Below, one piece after another: positions 15,701 to 24,643 of a DNA stretch of 34,172 nucleotides. The notes beneath the pieces were generated by a model. It was not told the DNA's origin and searched no databases. It worked only from the letters and a program-made list of their open reading frames with translations. The position numbers and the translations under genes are program-made. Position 1 is the stretch's first letter; every line of letters begins with the position of its first letter. This DNA is from Photobacterium pectinilyticum (GTDB lineage: Bacteria > Pseudomonadota > Gammaproteobacteria > Enterobacterales > Vibrionaceae), in NCBI RefSeq assembly GCF_024357955.1, contig NZ_JANEYT010000050.1:1-34172 (forward strand), written 5' to 3'.

Positions 15701-16389
15701 AACCTTGGCTTAGTGGAGAATATGATCAACTTTTTCACCAGATCCATCAACGTAATGCCCGGGTGATCACCTTGGCTGGCGCATCAAGCCAGTGCGGGAC
15801 ATCAACCCACTGTAACTGGTTAGCACGCCGCTGCGCCGAAGATCACAAAGTATTGTTGGTCGATCTTGATCTGGCGGGTTCAGGACAAGGCTATTCCTCT
15901 CGGCCTTGGTGTAGTAATGGCGAAGGAGAATCGGAGGCGATACTCCAACTGACAGAGCAACTAGACTTGCTCCCACGCCCAAGTAAAGAGCAAACCATCT
16001 TGGAACTGCGCCAACCGAATACCTTTCAGCAAGCACTTGAGCGCTGGAAGCAGGATTACCACTATATCCTTTGCGATGTCGGTACCATGACCAACACCAA
16101 TTGGCGAAACCTGCCGATCAATGCGCTTAGTCATGCCAGTGATGCAACCATCCTCTGCCTCGCTGCCGCTCAGACGACTGAAAGTGAATTACTGACCTGT
16201 GTCAGCAAACTTGAGCAAAATGGTATTACCTTACTAGGCACATTAATCAATGATAAGACCAACCCATCATTAGCCGAAGAAATCATCCGGGTATTAAACG
16301 GCAAGGCGCGATGGATACCGCTTAGCCTCAAACGAAAACTGGTCGACTACCTGCAAAGTAGCCCGCTATTACAAGGCAAATACCAATAG
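15697..16389 (+). CDS. Degenerate P-loop ATPase of the BY-kinase/MinD type (SypD-like)
   Basis: A 230-residue soluble protein resembling the cytoplasmic part of bacterial tyrosine kinases (CpsD/Wzc type). The Walker A region reads AGASSQCGTSTHCNWLA: the family Gly-Lys-Ser/Thr-Thr is Gly34-Thr35-Ser36-Thr37, so the catalytic lysine is missing. Walker A' is kept in part (VLLVDLDLAGS; D56, D58, usual Arg lost). A Walker B-like YILCDVGT (Asp127) is present. There is no C-terminal tyrosine cluster. It may still bind the co-polymerase encoded at 7520, which lacks a kinase domain, but is unlikely to act as a kinase. Its position corresponds to SypD. The start overlaps the exporter stop (ATGA). Confidence 0.78.
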   Translation: MKPWLSGEYDQLFHQIHQRNARVITLAGASSQCGTSTHCNWLARRCAEDHKVLLVDLDLAGSGQGYSSRPWCSNGEGESEAILQLTEQLDLLPRPSKEQTILELRQPNTFQQALERWKQDYHYILCDVGTMTNTNWRNLPINALSHASDATILCLAAAQTTESELLTCVSKLEQNGITLLGTLINDKTNPSLAEEIIRVLNGKARWIPLSLKRKLVDYLQSSPLLQGKYQ

Positions 16390-16422
16390 CAAGGCCACAT
16401 ACCGTACCAAGGATGACACCAC

Positions 16423-17892
16423 ATGAATCAAGTTCTGTTTCACCGTCAGTTTAATCTTAGCTACGAAAGCCTTGCCCACATCCGCCGAGTACTGGATGAC
16501 AGAGCTTCGGCACTGCAGTTAAGTCCCGACTTGATTCAAAGTATCAAGTTAGTCTGCAGTGAATACTGCGCCAACTTACTTGATCACCAACAAATACCAG
16601 CGACTCTGTGTACCATCAGCTATGGTAAGTTTGCGGGTCAATACCGGTTCGCCATTAGCGATAATGGCTCACCTTGGCCCGCACAAACCCAGCATTTATC
16701 CGATGCGGTATTACCGGACCTACCGTGTGAATCAGGAATGGGACTTGCCATCATAAGGGCAACATTCCCTGACTTTAGTTATCAAATCTTGCCTGATCAC
16801 AACAAAATAGAGTTTACCCTTCCACTGCAATCCGTCAGAAAGCACCTTGTTATTGTCGATGACAGTCGTAGCCAACTCACCATGCTGACCAGTTACCTAG
16901 AACAAAGCTATCAACTTTCCATTTTCAGCCAAGCTGATGATGCGCTAAAATGGCTGCAAACCAACCACTGCGACTTGGTCCTCACCGACCTATGGATGCC
17001 TAATATCAACGGGTTGGAATTCCGCCGGCAGGTTGGACACCTCCGCCACCACCGCTTGTTACCCTTCATCTTTCTCTCTGGTGATACCGAGTCGGATACC
17101 ATGACGGCCGTCACCCAATCAGGTATAGATGACTTTCTGGCCAAACCCATCAACAAACAGCATCTGCTGCAGGTATTAGATCGAGTACTCAAACGTCACC
17201 ATCACTTACTCGATGCATTTGAAGACAACTTGCTGCAGAGACTCGAGCATGCCCCCACTCCAGGGGTGAAGCAGCAAACATCAATAACAGTTGGGAATTT
17301 CAACATCCACCTCAGCCGAGAGCCTGAGATCAGCGGTGACTTTTTTATTCATCAGAGATTGGCAGATGGAGCTGAAATGGTGATCCTTGGCGACTTAATG
17401 GGGCATGGCATCGTCGCAAAAGCCAATGGCGGGATTTGTTACGGCTTAATCCAAGGTCTACTGCTCAACCCAGACCAAACACCAGCGCAATTATGCGATC
17501 GACTCAACCAGCACCTCTACCAAGCCCAGTCCAACAACCTAGTGTGCTTGCTTGTTATTCACCTCACAGCACGAAATACCGTTACTCTATACAACGCAGG
17601 AATGCCAAAACCCATTCTTTGTGATGCTTCCTCCTGCCTGCACATAGACGAGACAATCGGATTATTAGGACTATTTGACAACCTGCAAATGGAAAGCTGC
17701 CAGCTAACGTTGAATGCAGGTAATAGCCTACATGTTTACAGTGATGGCTTGCTGGAGGCTGAGCTACCCGAGCATGAGAAAAAGAACATGACCCGCATGT
17801 CCATTGAAGAGCGCCATCAGTACCTGTGGCAACGCGATCCTGACAACCATGAAGATGACCGCACCTTGGTTACCCTAAGTTGCAACCATTGA
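16423..17892 (+). CDS. Serine kinase / receiver / PP2C phosphatase regulator (SypE-like)
   Basis: A 489-residue three-domain regulator. About 1-137 is an RsbW-type HATPase: N-box CSEYCANLLDH (Glu47, Asn51), SDNGSPW (Asp80) and SGMGLAII. About 140-258 is a receiver with VDD (146-147), phospho-acceptor Asp189 in LTDLWMPN, Ser219 and Lys241. About 290-489 is a SpoIIE/RsbU-type PP2C phosphatase: EISGDFF, LGDLMGHG (Asp324), YSDGLLEA (Asp441) and EDDRTLVTL (Asp478/479). All catalytic positions look intact. V. fischeri SypE has this unusual order and both phosphorylates and dephosphorylates SypA; here the target is presumably the STAS protein of the same block. AAGGA nine bases before the ATG sets the start. 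No sensor kinase is encoded nearby. Confidence 0.92.
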   Translation: MNQVLFHRQFNLSYESLAHIRRVLDDRASALQLSPDLIQSIKLVCSEYCANLLDHQQIPATLCTISYGKFAGQYRFAISDNGSPWPAQTQHLSDAVLPDLPCESGMGLAIIRATFPDFSYQILPDHNKIEFTLPLQSVRKHLVIVDDSRSQLTMLTSYLEQSYQLSIFSQADDALKWLQTNHCDLVLTDLWMPNINGLEFRRQVGHLRHHRLLPFIFLSGDTESDTMTAVTQSGIDDFLAKPINKQHLLQVLDRVLKRHHHLLDAFEDNLLQRLEHAPTPGVKQQTSITVGNFNIHLSREPEISGDFFIHQRLADGAEMVILGDLMGHGIVAKANGGICYGLIQGLLLNPDQTPAQLCDRLNQHLYQAQSNNLVCLLVIHLTARNTVTLYNAGMPKPILCDASSCLHIDETIGLLGLFDNLQMESCQLTLNAGNSLHVYSDGLLEAELPEHEKKNMTRMSIEERHQYLWQRDPDNHEDDRTLVTLSCNH

Positions 17893-17947
17893 CGGAAGGG
17901 GTAAAACGCATTAAACAAATCTGTATAAGTTGATGTTATGGGGATTA

Positions 17948-18928
17948 TTAGGCTAAGCGATAGATCTGAGCCAGTTGCTGCCAACATGCCTCACCACTGA
18001 AGTGCTTTTTTACCCATTGCTGTTGACGCTGTGATAACTGCAGCCATTGGTCGTTACCGGCACGATCGAGTTCAATAACCATCTGACTGAGTAACGGCCA
18101 GTCGCTTTCTGCGGTTAAACACCTCTCATCGAGCAATGATGGCATCTCACCGACATCTGTCGATAACACCACTACACCATGCGACATGGCCTCAAGGGCG
18201 GCCATCGGCATGCCTTCGGCACGCGATGGAATAAGCAGCACATCCAGCGTCTGCCAATAAGGAGTCATTGAGGATACGGAGCCATGCCACGTCAGTGCCT
18301 CACCGTCCAACAAATGGGCTTGTTCGCCATCCCCGAAAACATGACATTCACTATCCGGCAATTGCTGGCTGAGTGAAACAAAACGATCGATCGCTTTTTC
18401 ATGGCTAAGTCGCCCGACAAACCCCACTTGCAGAGTTGTATGGCGTTCTCGCTTTATCATTTCCTTTTTGCAACGAACAAAATTGCGTACTAATTCGCAA
18501 CGAAATGGCTGTTGTTGCCTGATTTTATCGCTAACAGCAAGGTTATAGGAAAGACAGGCAGTATAACGATTGAGCCACTCATAGCAGGCCAGTTTGCCCG
18601 ATACCGATTCTCCGGCATGAAAGGTCGTCACGAGATGAAAAGAAGATAACAATGAACATATGCGCGAAATGATCGAGGCTTTATAGCCGTGGGCATGAAT
18701 AACATCACAGGCCTTTAAATGACGAAAAAAGCCAATAACGGATGAATCGGAGAGGAAGCGGTAGGGTATATGCCGAATATTGAGTTGATTGTATTGTGGG
18801 TGCTCTGTGTACCGCTGAAGAAAAACAACCTCAACATCGGTCTGTTTCGATTGAAGCAACACGGCCAATTGCTGGATATGACTTTCAATGCCACCAAAGC
18901 CGGAGCTGTCGACAAACAGGTAAATCAT
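17948..18928 (-). CDS. GT4 family glycosyltransferase
   Basis: A 326-residue GT-B glycosyltransferase. It has YLFVDSSGFGGIESHIQQLA (glycine-rich acceptor loop), VIHAHGYKASI, VGFVGRLSHEKAIDRFV and the EGMPMAALEAMSHGVVVLSTD motif with both donor-site glutamates. It faces the polysaccharide cluster and its stop is about 55 bases from the SypE-like stop, with no clear terminator between. Upstream it lies just after the rplQ terminator, so some transcription may come from the alpha operon. GGAAG seven bases before the ATG is the ribosome site. Only a weak own promoter (TTGCAT, 18 bases, TAAAAA) is seen. A role in the same polysaccharide is likely by location but not shown. Confidence 0.87.
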   Translation of the reverse strand: MIYLFVDSSGFGGIESHIQQLAVLLQSKQTDVEVVFLQRYTEHPQYNQLNIRHIPYRFLSDSSVIGFFRHLKACDVIHAHGYKASIISRICSLLSSFHLVTTFHAGESVSGKLACYEWLNRYTACLSYNLAVSDKIRQQQPFRCELVRNFVRCKKEMIKRERHTTLQVGFVGRLSHEKAIDRFVSLSQQLPDSECHVFGDGEQAHLLDGEALTWHGSVSSMTPYWQTLDVLLIPSRAEGMPMAALEAMSHGVVVLSTDVGEMPSLLDERCLTAESDWPLLSQMVIELDRAGNDQWLQLSQRQQQWVKKHFSGEACWQQLAQIYRLA

Positions 18929-18971
18929 ACATTCGCTTCCTTGTTTTTAGGGACAACAAGAAAAACTATGC

Positions 18972-18999
18972 AAAAAAAAAGCCGAGTCTAAGACTCGGC
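18972..18999 (-). terminator. Intrinsic terminator of the alpha operon
   Basis: On the minus strand, GCCGAGTC-TTA-GACTCGGC (18981-18999) is an 8-bp perfect hairpin with a 3-base loop, followed by nine T's (18972-18980). It sits 25 bases after the rplQ stop. Confidence 0.93.
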
Positions 19000-19024
19000 C
19001 TCTTCTTATTTAACGCGCTATTGC

Positions 19025-19411
19025 TTATTCAGCAGCAGCTTCTTCCTGAGCTTCAGGACGATCTACTAGCTCGATATAAGCCATAGGGGCTTTATCGCCA
19101 GCACGGAAACCGCATTTCATAATGCGAGTGTAACCGCCTGGACGCTGAGCAAAACGTGGGCCCAGTTCGTTAAATAGTTTCGCAACAACTTCGTTATCAC
19201 GAGTACGTGCGAATGCAAGACGACGGTTAGCAACACTGTCGGTCTTAGCTAGGGTAATCAATGGCTCAATTACGCGACGCAGCTCTTTTGCCTTAGGCAC
19301 GGTAGTCTTGATAAGCTCGTGACGTACCAGAGAGCCAGCCATGTTGCTGAACATCGCTTTGCGATGGCTGCTGTTGCGGTTGAGTTGACGACCACTCTTA
19401 CGATGGCGCAT
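19025..19411 (-). CDS. rplQ: 50S ribosomal protein L17
   Basis: A 128-residue protein with the L17 N-terminus [20 protein letters not shown] and the following [20 protein letters not shown] helix; E. coli L17 has 127 residues. The C-terminal tail is Ala/Glu rich. L17 lies near the peptide exit tunnel of the large subunit. It is the last gene of the alpha operon, 33 bases after rpoA, and is followed by a strong terminator. Confidence 0.98.
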   Translation of the reverse strand: MRHRKSGRQLNRNSSHRKAMFSNMAGSLVRHELIKTTVPKAKELRRVIEPLITLAKTDSVANRRLAFARTRDNEVVAKLFNELGPRFAQRPGGYTRIMKCGFRAGDKAPMAYIELVDRPEAQEEAAAE

Positions 19412-19444
19412 GACCTAATCCTTCTAACTAGATATCAGTAACTA

Positions 19445-20434
19445 TTAATCTTCAGCAATTGATGCTGGCGGCCAGTTTTCTAAGCGCATGCCTAGAGAAA
19501 GACCACGTGATGCCAGCACGTCTTTGATTTCTGTCAAAGACTTCTTACCAAGGTTTGGAGTCTTAAGAAGCTCTACCTCAGTACGCTGAACGAGATCACC
19601 GATGTAGTGGATCGCTTCTGCTTTTAGACAGTTAGCAGAGCGAACAGTTAGTTCAAGATCGTCTACAGGACGCAGTAGGATCGGATCGAACTCCGGCTTC
19701 TCTTCTTTCTCTTCAGGAACACGTACATCACGAAGATCTACGAATGCATCCAGTTGCTCAGCTAGGATAGTAGCTGCACGACGGATAGCTTCCTCAGGAT
19801 CAAGTGTACCATTTGTCTCCATATCGATAACTAGCTTATCAAGGTCAGTACGTTGTTCTACACGTGCTGCCTCAACGGCGTATGCGATACGGTCAACTGG
19901 GCTGAAAGTTGCATCAACTAGCAGACGACCAATTGGGCGCTCATCTTCTTCAGTGTGAATACGAGCAGACGCTGGTACATAGCCACGACCACGCTCTACC
20001 TTGATGCGCATGCTGATATCAGCATGATCATCAGTTAAATGGCAGATTACGTGCTCTGGGTTCGCAATCTCAACATCACCGTCGTGGGTGATGTCACCTG
20101 CAACAACAGGGCCTGCACCAGATTTAGTCAGAGTAAGGATAACTTCGTCTTTACCCTCAACCTTAACGGCTAGACCTTTAAGGTTTAGAAGGATCTCAAG
20201 AATGTCTTCCTGTACTCCTTCTTTGGTGCTGTACTCGTGTAACACACCGTCGATTTCTACTTCAGTTACGGCACAACCCGGCATTGAAGATAGAAGAATG
20301 CGACGTAGAGCGTTACCAAGAGTGTGGCCGAAACCACGCTCAAGCGGCTCAAGAGTTACTTTTGCATGCGTCGTGTTAACTTGTTCAATATCAACAAGAC
20401 GTGGCTTAAGAAATTCTGTTACAGAACCCTGCAT
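19445..20434 (-). CDS. rpoA: RNA polymerase alpha subunit
   Basis: A 329-residue protein, the same length as E. coli RpoA. The N-terminal domain (about 1-235) carries the dimerisation and assembly region ([15 protein letters not shown]). An acidic linker (about 236-250, [10 protein letters not shown]) leads to the C-terminal domain, whose [10 protein letters not shown] and [13 protein letters not shown] segments hold the UP-element-contacting Arg, Asn, Lys and Ser residues. It assembles RNA polymerase and reads UP elements such as the one upstream of rrn P1 in this window. It lies between rpsD and rplQ as usual. Confidence 0.99.
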   Translation of the reverse strand: MQGSVTEFLKPRLVDIEQVNTTHAKVTLEPLERGFGHTLGNALRRILLSSMPGCAVTEVEIDGVLHEYSTKEGVQEDILEILLNLKGLAVKVEGKDEVILTLTKSGAGPVVAGDITHDGDVEIANPEHVICHLTDDHADISMRIKVERGRGYVPASARIHTEEDERPIGRLLVDATFSPVDRIAYAVEAARVEQRTDLDKLVIDMETNGTLDPEEAIRRAATILAEQLDAFVDLRDVRVPEEKEEKPEFDPILLRPVDDLELTVRSANCLKAEAIHYIGDLVQRTEVELLKTPNLGKKSLTEIKDVLASRGLSLGMRLENWPPASIAED

Positions 20435-20457
20435 TGTGTCCTCTCTTAACTATAGCC

Positions 20458-21078
20458 TTACTTAGAGTAAAGCTCGACGATCAGGTGTTCGTTGATGTCG
20501 GCAGACAAATCAGAACGTTCTGGAAGGCGCTTGAAAGTACCTTCTAGCTTGCTGCTGTCTACTTCGACCCAAGTCGGTAGTTCACGCTGAGTAGCAACTT
20601 CTAGAGCTGCTTTGATGCGTGCTTGGTTCTTAGCTTTCTCGCGAATGCTAACAACGTCGTTTGCCGCTACCTTGAAAGAAGGAACGTTTACGACTTGACC
20701 GTTAACTAGGATCGCTTTGTGGCTTACCAGCTGACGTGATTCAGCGCGTGTTGCACCGAAACCCATGCGGTAAACTACGTTATCTAGACGACCTTCAAGA
20801 AGCTGAAGCAGGTTTTCACCTGTGTTGCCCTTAATGCGAGCTGCTTCTTTGTAGTAGTTACGGAATTGCTTTTCTAGTACGCCGTAAGTACGACGAACTT
20901 TTTGTTTCTCGCGAAGCTGTACGCCGTAGTCTGATAGACGACCGCGACGAGCACCATGCACACCAGGTGCATTGTCGATTTTACACTTGGTATCAATCGC
21001 GCGTACACCAGACTTAAGGAATAAGTCTGTGCCTTCGCGACGGCTAAGCTTCAGCTTAGGACCCAAATATCTTGCCAT
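20458..21078 (-). CDS. rpsD: 30S ribosomal protein S4
   Basis: A 206-residue protein, the same length as E. coli S4. It begins [20 protein letters not shown] and contains the S4 RNA-binding domain around residues 95-160 ([18 protein letters not shown]). S4 starts 30S assembly on 16S rRNA and, in enterobacteria, represses the alpha operon by binding the leader ahead of rpsM. That leader structure is conserved here (21868-21940), so autoregulation is likely retained. Confidence 0.99.
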   Translation of the reverse strand: MARYLGPKLKLSRREGTDLFLKSGVRAIDTKCKIDNAPGVHGARRGRLSDYGVQLREKQKVRRTYGVLEKQFRNYYKEAARIKGNTGENLLQLLEGRLDNVVYRMGFGATRAESRQLVSHKAILVNGQVVNVPSFKVAANDVVSIREKAKNQARIKAALEVATQRELPTWVEVDSSKLEGTFKRLPERSDLSADINEHLIVELYSK

Positions 21079-21110
21079 GTTCTTTCTCCAGTTTTCCTAA
21101 AAACGAAACG

Positions 21111-21521
<411 letters not shown>

Positions 21522-21878
21522 TTATTTTTTGATCGGCTTGCGCGGACCCTTACGGGTACGAGCGTTGGTTTTAGTACGCTGTCCACGTAGTGGTAGACTG
21601 CGACGATGACGAAGACCACGGTAACAACCAAGGTCCATAAGACGCTTGATGTTCATGGAAACTTCACGACGTAGATCACCTTCTACAGTGTACTTAGCTA
21701 CACCATCACGCAGTAGATCGATCTGCTCTTCAGTTAGTTCACTGATCTTAACATCTTCAGCAATACCCACTTCAGCTAGAATAGCTTGAGAGCGAGTTTT
21801 ACCAATGCCGTAGATCGCTGTAAGAGCGATTACAGAATGTTTTTGATCAGGAATGTTAATGCCTGCAATACGGGCCAC
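21522..21878 (-). CDS. rpsM: 30S ribosomal protein S13 (GTG start)
   Basis: A 118-residue protein beginning [19 protein letters not shown] and ending in basic [16 protein letters not shown]13 lies in the 30S head and contacts the P-site tRNA and 50S bridge. The start codon is GTG at 21878, as in E. coli, with AGGAG upstream. The GTG and codons 2-3 (GCCCGT) are part of the S4-responsive pseudoknot, so the unusual start is regulatory. It is the first gene of the alpha operon. Confidence 0.99.
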   Translation of the reverse strand: MARIAGINIPDQKHSVIALTAIYGIGKTRSQAILAEVGIAEDVKISELTEEQIDLLRDGVAKYTVEGDLRREVSMNIKRLMDLGCYRGLRHRRSLPLRGQRTKTNARTRKGPRKPIKK

Positions 21879-21940
21879 TATTCACTCCTAGTACTTTTCA
21901 AGAATAACCGCTGCAAAGCCCGTCTAGGATACGCAGCGGT
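21868..21940 (-). promoter_or_regulatory. Alpha-operon S4-binding leader (pseudoknot, Alpha_RBS type)
   Basis: On the minus strand an 8-bp stem ACCGCTGC (21933-21940) / GCAGCGGT (21907-21914) encloses a loop with GTATCC and ACGGGC. ACGGGC (21918-21923) is perfectly complementary to GCCCGT (21870-21875), which is rpsM codons 2-3. Together with AGGAGTG and the GTG start, this closely matches the E. coli alpha leader as I remember it. The structure would let S4 block translation of rpsM and coupled genes. Confidence 0.85.
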
Positions 21941-21970
21941 GGAACAATTCTTTTGCACACACAAAAGATT

Positions 21971-21991
21971 GGTTGGCTAATTTAGCCAACC
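21971..21991 (-). repeat. 9-bp hairpin between rpmJ and rpsM
   Basis: GGTTGGCTA-ATT-TAGCCAACC is a perfect 9-bp inverted repeat with a 3-base loop. On the minus strand it is followed only by AATCTTTTGTG, a poor U-run, so termination would be weak. It lies at the spc/alpha boundary and may act as an attenuator, a processing site or a 3'-end stabiliser. It also overlaps a weak promoter candidate (21979-22007). Confidence 0.6.
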
Positions 21992-22007
21992 TACCTTCAA
22001 TTTGCAA
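21979..22007 (-). promoter_or_regulatory. Weak candidate for the alpha-operon promoter
   Basis: On the minus strand, TTGCAA (22002-22007), a 17-base spacer and TAAATT (21979-21984) each match consensus at four of six positions. In E. coli an alpha-operon promoter lies in this same rpmJ-rpsM interval. Overlap with the hairpin makes it uncertain. Confidence 0.3.
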
Positions 22008-22023
22008 GAAATATTTCTGCTAA

Positions 22024-22137
22024 TTAGCCTTGGCGTTGTTTATGCTTTGGCTCACTGCAAATCACACGCACAACACCGTTGCGCTTGATAACTTTACAGT
22101 TACGGCAGATTTTCTTAACGGAAGCACGAACTTTCAT
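22024..22137 (-). CDS. rpmJ: 50S ribosomal protein L36 (zinc-ribbon form)
   Basis: Translating the minus strand gives 37 residues: [20 protein letters not shown] followed by [17 protein letters not shown]. Three cysteines (C11, C14, C27) and H33 form the zinc-ribbon, so this is the zinc-containing (C+) paralogue. L36 is a small late-assembling 50S protein. It starts 23 bases after secY, the usual end of the spc operon. 145 bases with the alpha leader separate it from rpsM. Confidence 0.97.
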
Positions 22138-22160
22138 TGCTAAACTCCGTAATTAGGATC

Positions 22161-23486
22161 TTAACGGCCTGAGCCCTTAAGATTAGCCTTTTTCAAAACA
22201 GACTCATATTGTTGAGACATCAAATGTGTCTGAACTTGAGCCATGAAGTCCATGATAACTACAACTACGATCAGTAGTGAAGTACCGCCAAAATAGAAGC
22301 GGACGTTCCATGCAATCATCATAAACTCGGGGATCAGACAGATAAAGGTGATATATAACGCGCCAGCCAATGTCAGGCGTGTCATCACTTTATCTATATA
22401 TTTCGCGGTCTGCTCTCCCGGGCGAATACCAGGTACGAATGCACCAGACTTCTTCAAGTTATCAGCTGTCTCGCGAGGGTTAAACACCAACGCGGTATAG
22501 AAGAAACAGAAGAAAATAATCGCAGCAGCATAAAGCATCACATAAAGTGGCTGACCTGGGCTTAGTGCCAGTGAAATATCACTTAGCCAACCTAGGTTTT
22601 CATTCTGACCGAACCACTGAGCCAGTGTGCCCGGGAACAGAATAATGCTTGATGCAAAAATCGCTGGAATTACCCCTGCCATGTTTATTTTCAACGGCAG
22701 GTGAGTGCTCTGCGCAGCAAAAACACGACGGCCTTGCTGACGTTTAGCGTAGTTAACGACGATACGACGCTGACCACGTTCCATGAACACTACAAAGTAA
22801 ATGACAGCGAAAGAAATCACTGCAATCAATAGTAGAAGAAGTACGTGCAATTCACCTTGACGCGCTTGCTCCACTGTCTGTCCAATAGCTGGCGGCAAAC
22901 CTGCAACGATACCGGTGAAAATAATCACAGATATACCGTTACCTATGCCACGCTCCGTAATCTGTTCACCCAACCACATCAAGAACATGGTACCGGTAAC
23001 CAAACTGACGACCGCAACAAAGTAGAATCCAAGGCCAGGGTTAATAACCAGACCCGGAATCATACTTGGTAACCCCGTTGCAATACCAATTGCTTGGAAG
23101 GTTGCCAAAACAAGCGTGCCGTAACGGGTGTACTGGCTAATCTTGCGACGACCAGACTCCCCTTCCTTCTTCAACTCGGCTAATGCCGGGTGAACAACCG
23201 TCAGCAGCTGGATAATGATCGATGCCGAGATATACGGCATGATACCCAGTGCTAAGATGGAAGCACGCTCAAGTGCACCGCCAGAGAACATGTTAAACAG
23301 TTCAATGACGGTACCCTTTTGCTGTTCGAACAGATCGGCAAGTACAGCAGCGTCAATACCAGGAATAGGCACAAAAGAGCCTGCTCGGAAAATTAAGATA
23401 GCACCTAAAACGAATAATAGGCGAACCTTAAGCTCTGCTAGGCCACCTTGGGCGCTACGAAAATCTTGTCCTGGTTGTTTAGCCAT
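22161..23486 (-). CDS. secY: Protein translocase subunit SecY
   Basis: A 441-residue protein (E. coli 443) with ten transmembrane segments. It opens with the usual cytoplasmic N-terminus and [17 protein letters not shown]. The plug region ([20 protein letters not shown]) and the fifth cytoplasmic loop ([16 protein letters not shown]), with its SecA/ribosome-contacting arginine, are intact. It forms the channel of the Sec translocon and would export the signal-peptide proteins of the polysaccharide locus. It lies between rplO and rpmJ, the standard spc order. Confidence 0.99.
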   Translation of the reverse strand: MAKQPGQDFRSAQGGLAELKVRLLFVLGAILIFRAGSFVPIPGIDAAVLADLFEQQKGTVIELFNMFSGGALERASILALGIMPYISASIIIQLLTVVHPALAELKKEGESGRRKISQYTRYGTLVLATFQAIGIATGLPSMIPGLVINPGLGFYFVAVVSLVTGTMFLMWLGEQITERGIGNGISVIIFTGIVAGLPPAIGQTVEQARQGELHVLLLLLIAVISFAVIYFVVFMERGQRRIVVNYAKRQQGRRVFAAQSTHLPLKINMAGVIPAIFASSIILFPGTLAQWFGQNENLGWLSDISLALSPGQPLYVMLYAAAIIFFCFFYTALVFNPRETADNLKKSGAFVPGIRPGEQTAKYIDKVMTRLTLAGALYITFICLIPEFMMIAWNVRFYFGGTSLLIVVVVIMDFMAQVQTHLMSQQYESVLKKANLKGSGR

Positions 23487-23508
23487 CTGTACCTCATCCT
23501 CGAGTTAA

Positions 23509-23943
23509 TTATTCCTCGATTTTACCGCCTGCAGCTTCGATAGCAGCTTTAGCGCCTTTAGTCACGCGTAGGCCTTTAACTGTTACAGTGCGAGCAATCT
23601 CACCAGAAAGTACAACTTTCACGAACTCAATGTTCTTAGTGATTAGGTTCGCAGCCTTAAGAGTTTCAAGACTTACTACGTCACCTTCAACTTTCGCTAG
23701 TTCACCTAGACGAACTTCAGCTGTTACAAGGCTCTTGCGAGAAGTAAAACCGAATTTTGGTAGACGCTGTTTCAAAGGCATTTGACCGCCTTCGAAGCCT
23801 GGACGTACAGAACCACCTGAACGTGATTTCTGACCTTTGTGACCACGGCCACAAGTTTTACCCAGACCTGAACCGATACCACGGCCTACGCGCTTCGCAG
23901 AAGGCTTAGAACCAGCAGCCGGAGATAGAGTATTCAAACGCAT
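23509..23943 (-). CDS. rplO: 50S ribosomal protein L15
   Basis: A 144-residue protein, the same length as E. coli L15. It begins [20 protein letters not shown] and has the glycine-rich [19 protein letters not shown] extension that runs into 23S rRNA, then [19 protein letters not shown]15 is an early 50S assembly protein. It lies five bases after rpmD and 22 before secY. Confidence 0.99.
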   Translation of the reverse strand: MRLNTLSPAAGSKPSAKRVGRGIGSGLGKTCGRGHKGQKSRSGGSVRPGFEGGQMPLKQRLPKFGFTSRKSLVTAEVRLGELAKVEGDVVSLETLKAANLITKNIEFVKVVLSGEIARTVTVKGLRVTKGAKAAIEAAGGKIEE

Positions 23944-23948
23944 ACTGA

Positions 23949-24128
23949 TTACTCCTCAACTTTAACCATGTAGAAAACTTTGTTGATCATACCGCGTACG
24001 CACGGTGTGTCTTCAAGTTCTACAGTGTGGTTGATGCGACGAAGGCCTAGGCCACGCAAAGATGCTTTGTGCTTCGGCAAACGACCGATAGAGCTCTTTG
24101 TTTGGGTTACTTTAATAGTTTTAGCCAT
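23949..24128 (-). CDS. rpmD: 50S ribosomal protein L30
   Basis: The minus strand codes for 59 residues starting [20 protein letters not shown] and continuing [20 protein letters not shown] with a [10 protein letters not shown] end, a complete bacterial L30 (E. coli 59). L30 packs on the surface of the 50S subunit. It is placed between rpsE (five bases upstream) and rplO (five bases downstream), the standard order. Confidence 0.98.
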   Translation of the reverse strand: MAKTIKVTQTKSSIGRLPKHKASLRGLGLRRINHTVELEDTPCVRGMINKVFYMVKVEE

Positions 24129-24133
24129 GTCGA

Positions 24134-24631
24134 TTACTCCAGAATTTCTTTAACAGAAAGACCACGCTTAGCAGCGATCATTTCTGGAGAGTTCATTCCA
24201 CTTAGACCGTCAATTGTTGCGCGAACAACGTTGATTGGGTTAGTAGAACCGTATGCTTTAGCTAGTACGTTACGGATACCCGCAACTTCTAGCACTGCAC
24301 GCATTGCACCACCGGCGATAATACCAGTACCTTCTGATGCAGGCTGCATGTACACTTTAGAACCAGTGTGGCGACCTTTAACAGCGTGGTGTAGAGTACC
24401 GTCGTTTAGTGCAACTGTAACCATGTTACGACGTGCTTTTTCCATCGCTTTCTGGATTGCAGCAGGAACTTCACGTGCCTTACCGTAACCAAAACCGATG
24501 CGACCGTTACCGTCACCAACTACTGTTAGTGCAGTAAAGCTGAAAATGCGTCCGCCTTTAACCGTCTTAGATACACGGTTAACAGCGATCAGCTTTTCAT
24601 TCAAATCTGATTGTGTTTTTTCGTTAGCCAT
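24134..24631 (-). CDS. rpsE: 30S ribosomal protein S5
   Basis: A 165-residue protein (E. coli 167). The double-stranded RNA-binding domain has [20 protein letters not shown] and the loop [20 protein letters not shown], where fidelity (ram) and spectinomycin mutations fall in E. coli. The C-terminal half holds [20 protein letters not shown]. It lies 12 bases after rplR and five before rpmD. Confidence 0.99.
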   Translation of the reverse strand: MANEKTQSDLNEKLIAVNRVSKTVKGGRIFSFTALTVVGDGNGRIGFGYGKAREVPAAIQKAMEKARRNMVTVALNDGTLHHAVKGRHTGSKVYMQPASEGTGIIAGGAMRAVLEVAGIRNVLAKAYGSTNPINVVRATIDGLSGMNSPEMIAAKRGLSVKEILE

Positions 24632-24643
24632 CTTCCGCCTACC

